Origin: Taudactylus pleione
Lineage: Eukaryota; Chordata; Amphibia; Anura; Myobatrachidae
DNA length: 64,000 nt
Assembly (NCBI GenBank): GCA_031769625.1
Contig: JAUIMM010000135.1
Span: forward strand, 2,997,001-3,061,000
Direction of reading: 5' to 3'
The notes under the pieces are model-generated. The model was not told where the DNA came from. It saw only the letters and a list, made by a program, of their open reading frames with translations, and ran no database searches. Every line of letters begins with the position of its first letter. The first letter of the stretch is position 1. Below are positions 1 to 14,300 of the stretch, one piece after another. A program made the position numbers and the translations under genes.

Positions 1-703
1 AAAGATCCTCTTTTCTTAGTTACAGACTTTGCAACTCAAACCACATCCCCATCAGCGTAATAATAAACCCACCTAGAGTTCTAATCAGCCTAGTCACCAT
101 GTTGTTCAATGCATCCCTGGTGAGGTCTCTTTTCCAGTGAAGTGACATGGAATAGAGACCATGGCAGGGGAGGGACTTTTTTTTTCTACTACAGGTAAAT
201 GTACAAAAGATGGCCACATACAGGTAACCGTTTCTCTCGCTGCCACCTTTTACATTTGGTCTTATTTTTTTTCCAACGCCCAGTTAATTGTATCTGTAAT
301 TCTTGCATGCGGGCATCAGCTCAGTGATTGGCTCAGGTTTTGTGTCTCTGCCGGTAGCTGCACACAAATACCAGTCACCAATGATTACGGTAAGCTGGTA
401 ATGCTGCTGTCTAACAATAGTCCCTCACTGTTATTCAGCTGCCTTCTGTATCATGTGTTCCCCGCACCCATTTCACCGTAAGCTCATTTGGGCACTGTGT
501 GTAATTTGTCATGTCAGGATCCCCTCATTGTAAGACATCAGCGCTTTACATCTACATGGTTAATAATCCGTGTCATGTCCCCATTATACTTTAATGAACC
601 TAAAAGAGTAATTTAATTGACTTATTTTCCCTATTTACTGGCTCCATAAAACGCTCTCCAATCTGACATTATACATATGTGCCACTCTCCCTTCTCCGCT
701 TAC
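1..703. other. FTSJ3 intron sequence, nothing recognised
   Basis: No conserved exon, RNA gene or recognisable mobile element was seen. Short open frames here lack similarity to anything known to me. Presumed intron downstream of the last visible FTSJ3 exon. Confidence 0.5.
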
Positions 704-788
704 CTGTTTTGGTCTCCTGTAAAATCTTGGTCTGCTTAATTTCCATCTCCTCATCTGCATCAGAATGCAGTACAGAAGAGAAAATGCC
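704..788 (-). CDS. FTSJ3: FTSJ3 exon (residues 524-551), last one in window
   Basis: Acceptor TTTCAG|GGCATT, donor ACAG|GTAAGC. It encodes [20 protein letters not shown] followed by KILQETKT. Phase fits the exon at 4949-5066. Remaining exons must lie left of base 1, since none was recognised at 1-700. Confidence 0.85.
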
Positions 789-2272
789 CTGAAACAAAGC
801 ATATGGAAAGATTAAAAATATGTTATTGACATTCCACACCTTATCCCCTTGTTCTGGAGTTTATCAGTTAAATACCTTGTAATCTACCAACACAAGGGAC
901 AGGCGCAAGTGCTTACAGTACCCATCAGATATCTGAAAGCTGGTGAGCAGCATTTGTGAACTAGTGTTTTATTTTTTTTGTACACTGAAGTGCCAAAACC
1001 CATGGGATAGATGCCTAGTATTTTGTAGGACTCCCACTAGCCCGCCATAGCGTAGCAACTCAACGTGGAATCGATTCCGTAAGTGGATGGAAGACCTCTG
1101 TAGAGATGTCCCATTTTGTCTGGATAGCTTCCCACAGCTCCCTGATATTTTGTAGGTGCAGGCCCTTGGGTGCGAATGGACCTCTCCACCACACCCCATA
1201 AATCCTTGAATGAGTTCAGTTCGGGCAAACATGGTGGCCACACCATTCGTCAGGACTCCCCAGAATGCTCCTCGAACCATTTCTGGACAATTTGGGACTG
1301 ATGACATGGTACATTATTCTGCTGGAATATATAATCGCTGTGGTACATAAAGTCCATGAAGGACTGCAAATAATCATCAAACAAAGCAACATAGCAGACC
1401 CAACCCATGCCACGTGAACACACCTCACACCATTACGGAACCACGACCAGCCTGCACGGTGCTTTGTTGATAACTAGGGTTAATGGCCTCATGGGGTCTT
1501 CGCCACACCTGAACCCTATCATCAGCCAAAACAACTGGAACTGTGACTCTTCGGACCACGCCACATGTTGCCAGTTCTCAAGGATCCAGTTAGCAGCATT
1601 GATAAAGGCCCAGGTGTGGGCTGAAATGCGTTGACATGATTTGGATGCTGTGGAACCTGACCTTTTTGACATTCATAGGTAATCTATGTTTCCATGGTAT
1701 TTTTTTTCTTGGGACTCCGTTTTAAATAGTCTTGTAGTTTGTATGTTCTTGAACGGGATGCTGTGTGTATGAATAAACCTATTTTTGATATATACACAGT
1801 TTTGTGGCATACTTTCTTTTTCTTTTTTGGAAATTATATACAGAGTGCCTAAATATCACGAATATATAGTGGACGTGATTAGGCCTCTCTTGGTAAAGAT
1901 ACCTTTATATGAAAGAATACATCTAGCAAATTGTTAGTATGGTATGCAGATCCACTACTGATTGAAACCACTGCTCTTATAAAGAAACCTTTATACACCT
2001 GTTTACATCCTCCTCCATGTGAGTTGGGCACGCAATTCCATTCATGACAACGTGGTGACGGTATGAGTGTTCCGCCAACTATAGCGATATAACAAAACCT
2101 TTATGTGCACGTTCAGTGGTGTCTCACTGTGAGTAGGGGTACGCCTATACATGCCACATCAGATCAGCTTCATCATATATGGAATTTTAATCGATTGATT
2201 GAGACATTACTATACAAGGGAAGGACAACAACAAAAACTGCTTCCACCAAACAAGGAATGGAATTTATAATA

Positions 2273-2315
<43 letters not shown>

Positions 2316-5300
2316 TGTATAATTGTGTCTTTTTACCAACACAGCGCCAGTTCTATAGGGATAGTCTATTGTTTATCTTTGTTTGTGATTTGAGCCAGTG
2401 TTGCTTGTCTGCTACCACAGACAATTCACGATAATTAAGCACCCATAGTCGACCACTGTGGGTGGTAATGCCTTCCATAAGGTATTCCTGGCATACATGT
2501 GACACCGTAGATCGGGGAATGTTGAACGTCCGCAGAAGTTTCGAAATGGAATGTCCCATCCGTCGGGCACCCACTATTATGCCCCATGCAAACTCCGATA
2601 ATGCTAGTCGCCTTGCCATGAGCAGCCTAGGTGATGTTCAAACTGACTCACAAAATGTTAGATTACACTTGATGCAGGTCTGGGGATTATCAAGACGTCA
2701 CAGTACGGTGATGCCACCTACCATTACATACTGCTATCTCATGACTTTTGGCGCTTCAGTGTAGATGTTCTAGCCAAACATTCAGTTTTCGGTGGCTGTA
2801 CCGTGTACAATAAGGGCAAATCCAAGTGCAGTTATATTTATTTTTTGTTTGCCTAGTGTTATTATGGCTGCCTCCAGTTAAGGCTATAAAAGGCCTAGTT
2901 GGGTGTGGCTCATAAGCCAGCCCTTGTTTAGAGTGTTCATTCTAGCACCCTGCACCTGTCACAACCTGTGAATTTCCTCTTTCTTGCATGGGGTGTCGCT
3001 CTCTGCTCTGGTGCTTCTAGCACATTCAGCTGATGCAACAAACTGCTGAGATACAGGCCAGAGTGTGCTAGAAGCACCAGAGCAGTTAGCGACACCCCAG
3101 GCAGAAAAGAGGAACTTCACGGGTTGTGACAGGTGCAGGGTGCTAGAATGAACATTCAGAGTGCATGTAACTGCTATGTAATGGTGTGTTGGGCATATAT
3201 GCTAGTGTAGAACTTGCTGAGATTTTGGGTCGGACTGCAAGCTTAAATGTTCTGATCAAAATATGAACATATCCCCCCCATGTTTTTATTTGCTAGATAT
3301 ACACAGATTTACAGTATATTGTTAGCGTCAATAGCAAAAGTCTTTCTGTACACCTATCTGGCATTAATACTGACGAGCAGCTGGTATCATGTACAATATG
3401 GATAAAACGGTGCACTGGCATATTTCTTTTAGATTTCTTTTCATACTCTTGGTGTCAGAGTAACAAAAAGCTACTGGTGTAAAAAACATTCACTGTAAAA
3501 AGGCTAACAAATTAGGCAGTGGGTGCTGCTATTCCTGGCGCTGATATTTTGTGATGTACTTAATACCTGCTGCAATTAATTAGGGTCTAGTTAGGACCCT
3601 GAGAATACACTCTTGAACAAAAAAAATTTAAGGAAATTACTTTGCTTGATATTAAGTTTTTCTCAATTTGAAAAAAGATGGAACAGATCTATACGTGTGC
3701 TTGCTCTCTATTAATATGCAGGAATCTTGTTTAAGTTCCACCAATAAAAAAAGTTTTATTCATAAAAACCACATACCGTATATACTCGAGTATAAGCCGA
3801 GTTTTTCAGCACATTTTTTGTGCTGAAAAAGTACCCCCTCGGCTTATACTCGAGTGAAGTGTGTAGCGCTGACCGGACGGAGTTTGGTCAGCGCTACACA
3901 GCACAAACACACAGCCGCCGGAGCCGGAAGCTGTGTGTTTGCTGTAATCAGCAGCCGCTGAGAGTCTGTCAGACTCTCATCGGCTGCTGCTGCTCCCACT
4001 GCGGGAGCCATCTTCCGGCTCCCGCAGTGGGTAATGGGAGAGACGTCATGAGTAATGACGTCTCTCCCATGCAAAGCGGCCGGAGGAGCTGTTAGCGGCG
4101 GGACCAGGAGCGGGGGTTTCAGGTAAGTGATTTTTTATTTTTATTACGAATCTCTCTATTTTTTGGGGGGGACGACTTATACTCGAGTATATACGGTACA
4201 CATTTTTTAAAAAGGAATTAAAAATACATAGATAAAATATACATAAAAATATCTAAACAAACCTTCTGTTTCTTCTAGCAGAAATAGAAGTAACCCTTTT
4301 AATTGAATTACATTTTTGTTTTATCTTATTTTAATTGGTCTTACTTGTTTATCAAAAATGGAATGTTTGGCAACAAATTGCCACATGCTTACTAAATGGA
4401 CACTGTATATCCAAGTTGCGAACCCAATTGTTACAAGAAAGCAGTTTATATATGGTTTAGAATCCAAGTGATACAAGGAATCTATATATGCCTGAAGTTT
4501 CTGTAGTTTATATGTGAATATAGATCTACATATACTGTGTGGGATTTATTGCTTCACATGCAACATCAATGTATTTCTGTGTGTGTGTTTTTATGAATAA
4601 AACCTTTTTTATTGGTGGAACTTAAACAAGCCTCCTGTATATTAATAGAGAGCAAGCACACGTATAGATTTGTTTATATTATACATTGTTTCAAATTGAG
4701 AAAAACTTAATACCAAGTACAGTAATTTCCATTGTAAAACGGCTGAAGAGAGCCGTACAATGCTCTGTGCCATGGGGTGCTGGAAAAGGGAGGTATGAAG
4801 ATGGCAGATGTGGCCTGACAAGGAGATGGAGGCTATAAGATGCAGGTAAAACTCCTGTAAAATTGAGAGGGTACAGTATGCACCAGGCAGAAATCTTATT
4901 CCCCTCCAAGTGGCACACAAGCAAGACATGTATCACTATCAGACCCACCTTTCCAAACCACAGATTTTTATCTATTTGTTCACGCTCTGACTTGTCCTCC
5001 AGGGATAATAGCAGGGGATTGGACACCTCCTCATCTGTGGGTGCGCTCGGCACTGAAACTGGATCCCTGGAGGCGAGAGGCACGATAAGTTACTTGGAAG
5101 GGGGTAAGAAGTGGCAGGAGAAACGTGAAGAGATGAAGACAGCGGCCCAGCTTACCTTTTACGCTTCAGCTTCTTTTCCTGCTCTCTCAGTTCATACATG
5201 TCCTCCTCATCCAGGTCACTGGCGAGTGATACTTCATCATCCGCCATGCTCTCGTTATCGGGCAGGAAGATATCTCCATCGTTATGGGCTGGGTCTGACA

Positions 5301-8300
5301 AAAGGGCGTCTGCAATGGACATGTCCCCACGTGTCAGTGTCTGTAAGAGCTGAGAGCGCAAACAGTGTTAGTAATAAACACAAACAACAAAATGAAGCAG
5401 CTTCACCTACTTTTCCTATGTACCCACTACTTATACAAATAATAAATATGTTCTAATATTATATATACTTATTCACATACAAAAATTTCCAATATGTGGG
5501 CCAACCTTTAAAATAGGATTTTGGTACTTACTGGTAAATCCATTTCTCTGACTCCACAGGGGACAGTAGTGCTCGACACTAGGGTATAGACGGTGGTAGG
5601 GCACTTTAAATAATCTAAAACCCCATCAGCGCCAGTTAAGGAAACTAAGCCCGGGAGGAGACGGAGAACAGACAGAAAGAAAAGGAGAAGAACACCCCTG
5701 AAAGGAACAGCCCACCGGAGGAAACAGACCACCACCAAACAAGCAACTCAGGCAGTCGCACAAACAAAACATACAACTGCAACAGAACTGGAGCAGAACT
5801 ATTCAAACAGGAAACCGTGAAGCAGGTAAGCAGCTCTGTGCGGTCGTCCAGTGTCCCCTGTGGAATCAGAGAAATGGATTCACCAGTAAGTACCAAAATC
5901 CTGTTTTCTTCGTCTACTAGGGGACGCTGGAGTTCAAGACACTGGGGACGTCCCGAAGCTTCCCTCCTGGGTGGGAGAGTGCTGATAAACCTGAGCTGAT
6001 ACTGTAGCCGGCACAGGAAGGCCAGCCTGTGTGTAGGCCTGTGAGATAGTTATGCAAAGCCATTTGACAAGAGTCTGTTTGATAGCTGGCCATCCCTTCT
6101 TGTGGAATCCATATAGGACAAAGAGGGAATCAGTTTTCCTGATGGAACCAGTACAGTCTACGTAGAACTTCGGAGCACATCCAAGGAGGCCTCTCCTGCT
6201 GAGAGGTCTGGAGATTGGAAGGCCAGAACTACAATTTCCTCATTAAGGTGGAAACGAGAGACCACCTTGGGAAGTAAGCCAGGGCACGTTCGAAGAACAG
6301 CCCTGTCCTGATGAAAGATCAGAAATTGGGAGCGACAGAAGAGCGCCCCTAAATCCGATACCCTACGGGCAGACGCTACAGCCAGAAGAAAAAGTCTTTG
6401 CAGTGCGCCATTTGACGTCTAGAGTCCAGGAGTTCAAATGGGAGGTTCCTGAAGTGCATGGAGAACCACTGACAAATCCCACAGAGACACAAGAGAGACA
6501 AAGGGAGGTTGTATACGGAGAACACCCTGCAGGAAGGTGTGAACATCCGGCAGTGGAGCAATTCTGTGCTGGAACCAGATGGACAGGGCAAAGACACTTT
6601 CAGAGGCCAGGTGGAGTCCGAGAACCAATCCAGCTTTAAGAAAGGCAAGGATTCTAGAAAACCTAAAAACCTGAGGGTCAGTTTCTGGTAGCACACCACT
6701 GGAAATATGTATGCCACACCCGGTGATAAAATCTGGGCAGAGGCCGGCGTACGAGCTCTGAGCATGGTCTGGACCACAGAGCTAGAAAACCCTTTAGACC
6801 TTAGGAGGGATGTCACAAGAGCCACGCCTTCAAAGATAGACTGGCCAGATCTGGATGTAGGGAGGGACCCTGAGACAACAGGTCCGATCATTTAGGAAGT
6901 TGGAGAGGAGCGTCTATGGATAGACTTTGAAGATCGGAGTACCAATGGCATCTGAGCCAAGCCGGAGCTACCACCAGGACCGTGCCCCCTTCTTGCGTGA
7001 ACTTCCAAAGAACCCGAGGAAGGGAGACTAGAGGGAAGAAGTCCACTTAACTGACAATGGGTCCACGAAGGCTGCTTCGGGGTCCCTTGTCCTGGAGCCG
7101 TACAATGAAAGCTTATGATTTTGCCGTGAGGCCATGAGGTCCACATCAGGACGACCCCATTTGTCCACCTGGAGCTGAAAGACTTCTGGGTGTAGAGACC
7201 ACTCCCCTGCGTGCACATCGTGACAGCTGAGGAAATGAGCTTCCCAATTGAGAATCCCCGAGACGAACCAAGCGGAGATGGCGTTCGGCCTATGTGAGAA
7301 AGCGTGACACCTCTGCCATTGCTGACTGACTACGAATGCCTCCCTGGTGATTGAGGTAGGCCACTGCAGTGGCATTATCGGACTGTACTTGTACTGGCCT
7401 GCCCTGAAGAATATCCTGAGCCAGAGTGTAAGCTCTGTAGATGGCTCGGAGTTCTGTTGATTGGTAAGATCGCCTCCGCTGGTGTCACTGCACCCCACCC
7501 GCGGAGGCTTGCGTCCGTGTTGAGGAGTACCCATTCCAGGATCCAAAAGGGGTGACCCTTGTTAAGTGAGAAATCTGTAGCCACCAGAAGAGGGACAGGC
7601 GAACCTCCGGAGAGAAGCCCATCGTCTGGGATCTCATCAGATGGGGCATCCCATTCCAGCTGAAGAGTAGCAGGAGTTGTAGGGGCCTGGAGTGGAACTG
7701 AGCGAACTCCACTATGTTGAAGGTGGACACCATAGATCCCAAGGTCTGCATTGCAGAATGAATTGACACTCGGCGACTGTGGAGTAACCTGTGCATTCGG
7801 TGCTGTAGTGAGGAGATATTGTCTGCTGTCAGGAAGATTCTCTGTGTCTGAGAATCCAGAAAGTATCCCAGATGCACCAGTCTTTGAGAAGTGGTCAGGG
7901 AAGACTTTTTCCAGTTGATCAGCCAGCCGTGTGTTTGTAGACAGGCAATGGTTACCTGTAGATGGCGGTGAAGAAACTCTGGAGAGCTTGCTAAAAGCAA
8001 GAGATCGTCCAATGCAGTGCTTGAAATTGGTAATGTTGCTGTAGAACAGGAAACCGGAGATATCGCTGATGAGAGGGCGTTATAGGTACATGTAGGTAAG
8101 CGTCCTGAATGTCCAGAGACACCATAAAGTCCCCTGGCTCCATAGCCAGGACAATTGAGCGTAGGGTTTCCATACAAAACCTGGGCACCCTAATAAACTT
8201 GTTCAGAGACCTGAGGTTGAGGGTAGACCGATGAGACCCATTGGGCTTCTGAACCAAGAAAAGGGTAGAGTAACAAGCAGTCCCTCGCTGTGATGACGGG

Positions 8301-11300
8301 ACCGGAATTGTTACCCCCGAGTGCAGCCAGGACTGAATGGCCTTCTGGAGGAGCAAGGCTTTGCTTGGGTCCGATGGAGAGTCTGTGCAAAAGAACTGTT
8401 GGGGGGGGGGAGGCGCTTCAGGAATGAGAGGACGTACCCGAGGAAGACCACTTCTTGTACCCAGGTGTCTGTGGTGGTCTGACGCCAGAACTGGTCGAAA
8501 TGAAGAAGTCGACCTCCCACAGAGTCAGGCTGAAGGCTTGTCCTCAGATTTGGTAGCTGGACATCTAGTTGCCCAAGTCTGTTTGGTCCTAGGCTTGGAG
8601 GCCTTTGTGGATGTAGACTGCCGTGGAAAGGACTGGCCTTTAGCCTTTCCCTGGGGACGAAAGTCACGAAACTTGCCCTCGTAGTAGATGCAGAGGGCAA
8701 GAAGTAGTAGTCACAATTTTGTCCAATTCTGGGCCAAACAGGATCTCTCCAGAGTAAGGCAGAGACTCCAAAGCCTTTTTAGAGTCGGAGTCTGCCTTCC
8801 ATGACCGAAGCCAAATGATACGGCGGGCCACCACCGAAGTAGCAGATACTTTGAAAGCTAGGAGACCAGTATCCAAAGCCGCTTCTCCTAAATAGGAGGC
8901 GGCATCCCTAATGTGAGAGATGTAGGACAGCTGTTCCTGAGAAGCATCACAGGGAAATGTGTCTTTTAGGGCCTCAGCCCAGCTCTCAATGGCTTTTGTC
9001 ACCCAGGCCATAGCGATGGCAAGATGAGTAATAGCTCCTGTAAGAGAGTATATAGACTTCAGGCAAGCTTTCATCCGTAGTGTCCTTCAAGGAGGTTGCT
9101 GTATGGATAGGTAGAGTTCTTAACCAGGCATGTCAAGTGGGAATCTACGGCTGGGGGAACTTAGCGCAATCAGTAGCTGGAACAGGATAAAAAGAAATCA
9201 AGCATTTAGGCAGCTGAAACTTTTTATTTGGCGTATTCCATGCTTCACTCATTAGATCAGATAGCTGATCAGAGTGTGGAAACTCCGGCAAAACTACCTT
9301 CTGTCGTTTAAATACTGGCTCTTTTGCCTTAGCAGTGGCTTCTGTATCTATGAAGAATTGATTTTACAGCTCTCGCTAATGCAGGTATATTCAATGTAGA
9401 TACAGGCTCCTCTTCCCGAGGGAGGGAGAGACAGAGAGAGAGAGAGGGGGAGAGGTCTGCGCCTTCTGCCTCCCCGGACGATAACTCAGAATCTGATAGC
9501 TGGGTGGACTGGGAAGGTAACAGCACGCTTAGTAGGTTTACTAGGTAAAGGTCTCTCCTTTGCAGCATTTTTTGAAAGGCTGTAGAGGTAGCCGCCAGAC
9601 TCTGCACTGAGGTAGAAAGTACGTCTACCGATGGAGGAGGCAAAGGAGGCACTGGATTTGCAGGGAGTACGTGTTGTGGCCATCCCATAAATGGGAGCTA
9701 CCACAAGAACCACTAGGTGGTTCGCAATTTTTGGCAACCCCTGTGAAAAGTATGCTCAGGGGGGTCCTGAGGAGAGAGGCTGCAGGGGCCGATTGGCCAG
9801 GTGCCATATAACAGCATGCATATAGACCATTTTGAATTATATCCTCTGGAGCTAAACCTGCTGAACAGGACTTACAATAAACCAGAGTAGGAGCAGTAGC
9901 TCGCTTGTTACTCTTGCCTTTGCTAGACATAGCTGCAAGGATAGTATAGCACACAATATGGCACAGCGCAGTGAGCAACAGAGATATATGTACAATCTGG
10001 CACAGTGCAGTGCGCAAAAAAACATATATACAGTATGTGATAGCCCTCACAAATACAAGTGAGGTACAGTGACCCCCCCTTATATCTCAGTATTCCAGGG
10101 TTATAGTGAAAGAAAGGTATAAGCTGAGAGTTGAGAGAAAAATAAATAGACAGCAGCGCTAGCACAAGTCACATACAATGCAGAGTATATAACTGCAGTG
10201 GCACTAAATTCAACCACACAGACCGCAGCAGCTGGTAGGAAATAGTGCTGTATAACCTGGCTCCTATGAGAGGTATACAAGGAGACTGGACCCAGCGTTC
10301 CCAAAGACTTGTGGCTGTTTGCAGAAAACGGCTGCCGTGAGTCTCTGAGTGGACGGAGGAGCAGCTCAGGGGCGGCAAGAGCACAGTGGTATGGCGCTCT
10401 GAGCTGGGGGAGAGGCCACAGGGAGAGGGCTGTCATCAAGCACATGGAACCTGGACTCAGCTATCCCCTGTGCCAGTATAAAGTTATGCCCTGGTGGTCT
10501 AGTGTAGTCCTGGACGAACTGGTGTCTACATCAGCGCCTTCGGTCTGTCTCCTGAGACTGGAGGTAAGACTGCGCATAGGCCTTACCTGTCCCCTTGAGT
10601 CCCAGCTGCAGTCTGGGGTCCGAGGAGCCATACTAGCTAGATCCCCCCGGAGTCCCGCTAAGAGTACCTTGCACTGCTTGCTCTGTTATAGTAAAACAAA
10701 ATAAAAATCATAAAACAAAGCTTGGGCTGCTTAAAAGCAGGCTCACTGTATAACTGTGATCCAGCTCCTGCCAGATATAAACGAAAACGCAGTTTCAGGC
10801 TGTGGGCGGGGTATAGGGGTTAGGACCGGAGCAACCTGGGACAGAAAAAGCTTTGCTGTTGGTGTCCGGTCCTCCAAGTACTATCTACACCATTGTCTCC
10901 CTGTGGAGCCCTATGGACCCTGAAGGTGTGTGGTGGGCAGTAGCATGACATAGCATAATAGCCATATAAGGACAATACTCTCCACAGAGGATATGAAGTA
11001 AAAGCTACATAAGGTCTGTACGCAACATAAATGAGGAGACCAACATACCAGCTGTATAAAGTCAGAATTCTAACACTTTTTTCTATCACAATTCATGCAA
11101 GTGTCCCATATGAAGAGCAGCAACTCCTGGTCCACTGAAACCTGCTGCATTCTGGTCAACACAGTCTAGGGTTACTAGTGGGTTACTGGTGGGATAAACA
11201 TAGGAAATTAAACCAAGAGGAGGTGCCAATATTTGATGTTGAAAGGGAACGCAGTGACGCTGCTTCCAGCAGGTGGCAAGCATGATGTCAGCTACCATCG

Positions 11301-14300
11301 CACAAAGGCTAAGAACCACAGACATCCGCATCCCAGTTGCAGTAGAAGAGACTGGCTGCCCTCACAACCACTGCTCCAGATGTGCACTCCAGTGCTCCAT
11401 GAACGGCAGACACTGGGTCCGAGGACACTGCACCTAACACGTGACCAGGCGACCAAATCCAAAGGCCTCTGAGAACGTAGGCGGAGCCAGATAAGTGCCT
11501 GTAAAGGGGCAGTTTTACCGTTACTTACAACACAGAGTTCTGACCAGGTAAAGCAGCATGAGAGAGGGAACACAGAGAACATTGCTACTCTGAACAGGAA
11601 CACAGAGTGACATTCTCGCTGAGAATAGGAACACAGATCAGAACAATACACAGAGAACACCACTGCTCTGTAAGCGAAGATAGAATGGAATTCAGTCAGT
11701 GACCACCGCAAGTGAGAATATATTGCAGTGTGCTCACCGCTTCTTCTATCAAATGAAGCAGAGCGGCGGTCTCCTAGAGATCACTGCAGCTGCGGGGAAA
11801 GAAATAAACGACAGGCTGCGTGAGTAGCCACAGAAATACATGCTCACTCCAAGGACAAGAGATTGACACTGATCACCTAGATGGAGGAGTATACAGGGTA
11901 TGATTGCACACCAAGATTACCTGTGTCCCCAAAAATATTTTGGATAATGTATTTTTCCTATTGGACTTCTATTAAATTACCTAAAGAAAACCCATATATA
12001 AAACACTGGGCAGATCTATAGAAAACAAAAAAAGGATTCACCAATTTAGTGTAAAAAGTAACACATTCTAAAGAGCAAAAGTGAAGTTGCTGTCCATAGC
12101 AACCAAATTCTAGGTTACCAGTTATTGTGTACATTCTATAAAATGATAGCTAGAATCTAGTTGCTATAGGCAACACCTCCACTTTTGCTCCTTACAAGGT
12201 TTGATAGGTGTCCCCCTTAATCTAGCATTCTTCAAGAATTATCAATGATTGAATGTGTCCACTATATCACAGGTTCTCAAACTCGGTCCTCAGGACCCCA
12301 AACAGCGCATGTTTTCCAGGTCTCCTCACAGAATCACAAGTGAAATAATTAGCACCACCTGTGGATCTTTTAAAATGTGTCAGTGAGTAATGATTACACC
12401 TGTGCACCTGCTGGGTGACCTGAAAAACATGAACTGTGCGGGGTCCTGAGGACCAAGTTTGAGAACCACTGGACTATACTAATATATGACTGTTAACCAT
12501 CAGGAATAAAGAACTGCCAGATGACTATAACCACTTGTACTCGTGTTGTACAGTGATTCCTTTCGCTTAATTTAATGAATAGCCAGAAATAGTTTTTAAA
12601 TAATTGCTCTGACAGGCTGCTTAACACTAATACCCCTTTCACATCGCAATGCCAAGGTTGCACCTGGGATTTTGTACATGGGTCCATCCCGAGTGCGACC
12701 CCTTTCAGACTGGCGGCCTAACCCGGCTTTTTGCCGGGTTGATTACATCACCGCCATCACTTACCGAGCCGGCACTTGGAAATGTGATCATCTGAAAGTG
12801 CTGGCTCTTCCTGTGCTGTGAACAGGACCAGAGTCGCATCAACCTGGGTTACCCGTTCACACTGCACTGCGAGCCAGGTTGAACCAGTGTTCAACCCTGC
12901 TAGTTACCCAGGATGAAATGCCGGGTCGTTTGGCCCAAGTTATTTCAACTGGGTCCTTTCACACTGCACAATAACCCACGTTGCTGCGCATTCACGTGGA
13001 ATAATCTGGGTTACTGCTGGCTGTAAGAAAGGAGTATTACATTATGATTAAGCTTATGTGTGAGCTGTCATGATACAGGTGTAGCATAATTATGGTGAGA
13101 AAGGTCTGGGAAGTATGATAATAAGGTCCAGCTCACCTCATTTTTGCCAATTGTCTTTAGGGAAAACATGCCAGTATCTCCGTCATCAGCAATGGAAACC
13201 CCTGGCAGGTCCATCTTTAGCTCCATCCTTAATCTCTGTCGGCGCTGAACTTTCAGCAGCTGTTTTTTCTTCCTGTATGTTACAGAGAGATAAGTCCTCA
13301 CTGGATTTAGTTAGAACATATAGAATTGCCTTTTATAGCCGTTGCTGGGCTAAAAGATCAATTAAAAATATAAATAAATCGACAGTCAATAGGTCATCAC
13401 CAAATGGTCGATAGGGGCAACAGGTTCAAATGGTTGACACAAGAATAGTAGACAATTTTTTTTTTTTGTCATTTAACTTCAATTCTGGCATTTTCCCCCA
13501 GTGCCTAATTGTAACCCTCTTCCTGGTGACTAAACCTCTCCCTAGTGCTTAACCCTAATCATCTCCTTTGGCAGCCTAACCCTTACTCTCGCCCAAGTGC
13601 CTAACCTTAACCCGTAAGTGTTGAAAAAAAAACCCATTAAAAAACGTATCGACCATTTGAACCCGTCGACCATCTGGTGTTGATCTATTGAATGTTGACC
13701 TATTCATTGTCTATCTTCTATCCAGACAACCGTAGCTGACCTTTTGAGCACTGCCAGTTCTTCAGCCTTCACTTCTGTCAACTTTCTGTCAAGTTTCTCA
13801 TTCTCATCTTCCTCTGCTTGCTCTTCAGTCTCAGACTCCTCCTTCTCTTCATCAGAGCTGAGGCTGCAAATAAACTAGTCAGAAGGGTATATAAAAGAAA
13901 AAAAAAAAAAGGGAGACTACCACGACCATAAATATAATAAGCATTTAAAAAGGAAAGAGCAAGGTAGATCACCTCCAGGGACATAGCCAGGAGAGACAGA
14001 GCCTGACTAGCCAAACAGTGTAGAACCGCATCATCATCATAAAAGTAACGAAAAACACAAACAGAAAAAGGAGGCAGTTAAACCAATGCAACAGGCTAAC
14101 TTATACAGAAACAGAAAAGCACAAGTCTCACTTTATTTCTCCCAACGTATCTTTGGATTCTTCTTTCAATCTCTTTGCCATATGTCTGCGTAACTTGGAT
14201 CTCCAGCTCAAGAGCGACCTGCGGGTGTGAGAGCATTTATCAGAAGCAGTTGCAAGGGAAAAGGAATGTCCTCTCATTGGTGATAACCAGACTGATCAAT

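Larger units (their letters stand above)
981..2763 (-). mobile_element. Broken Tc1/mariner transposon
   Basis: Inverted ends match over about 28 bp (left CACTGAAGTGCCAAAAC..., right ...GCGCTTCAGTG) with TA at both borders, the Tc1/mariner target. The minus strand has a transposase helix-turn-helix start (about 2619-2353: [33 protein letters not shown]) and catalytic-core pieces (about 1672-981: [25 protein letters not shown]), in shifted frames with stops. The middle of the transposase is absent and replaced by about 680 bp of unrelated sequence. Dead copy. Confidence 0.85.
5514..10925 (-). mobile_element. Older DIRS-family retrotransposon (second family)
   Basis: Same architecture as the three younger DIRS copies but a different sequence. 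Left terminal repeat at 5514-5640, internal complementary region at about 5845-5960 (first half is the reverse complement of the left end), then on the minus strand tyrosine recombinase (about 6000-6890), RNase H and RT (about 7030-8700) and gag-like (about 8664-9930) remnants. Many stops and frameshifts. The right end near 10860-10925 resembles a DIRS terminal repeat but does not match this element's own internal region well. Confidence 0.85.

Noticed and set aside
10309..10704. A 131-codon plus-strand frame in the right part of the older DIRS
   Set aside because: Antisense to the element's leader/terminal region; no similarity to a known protein.
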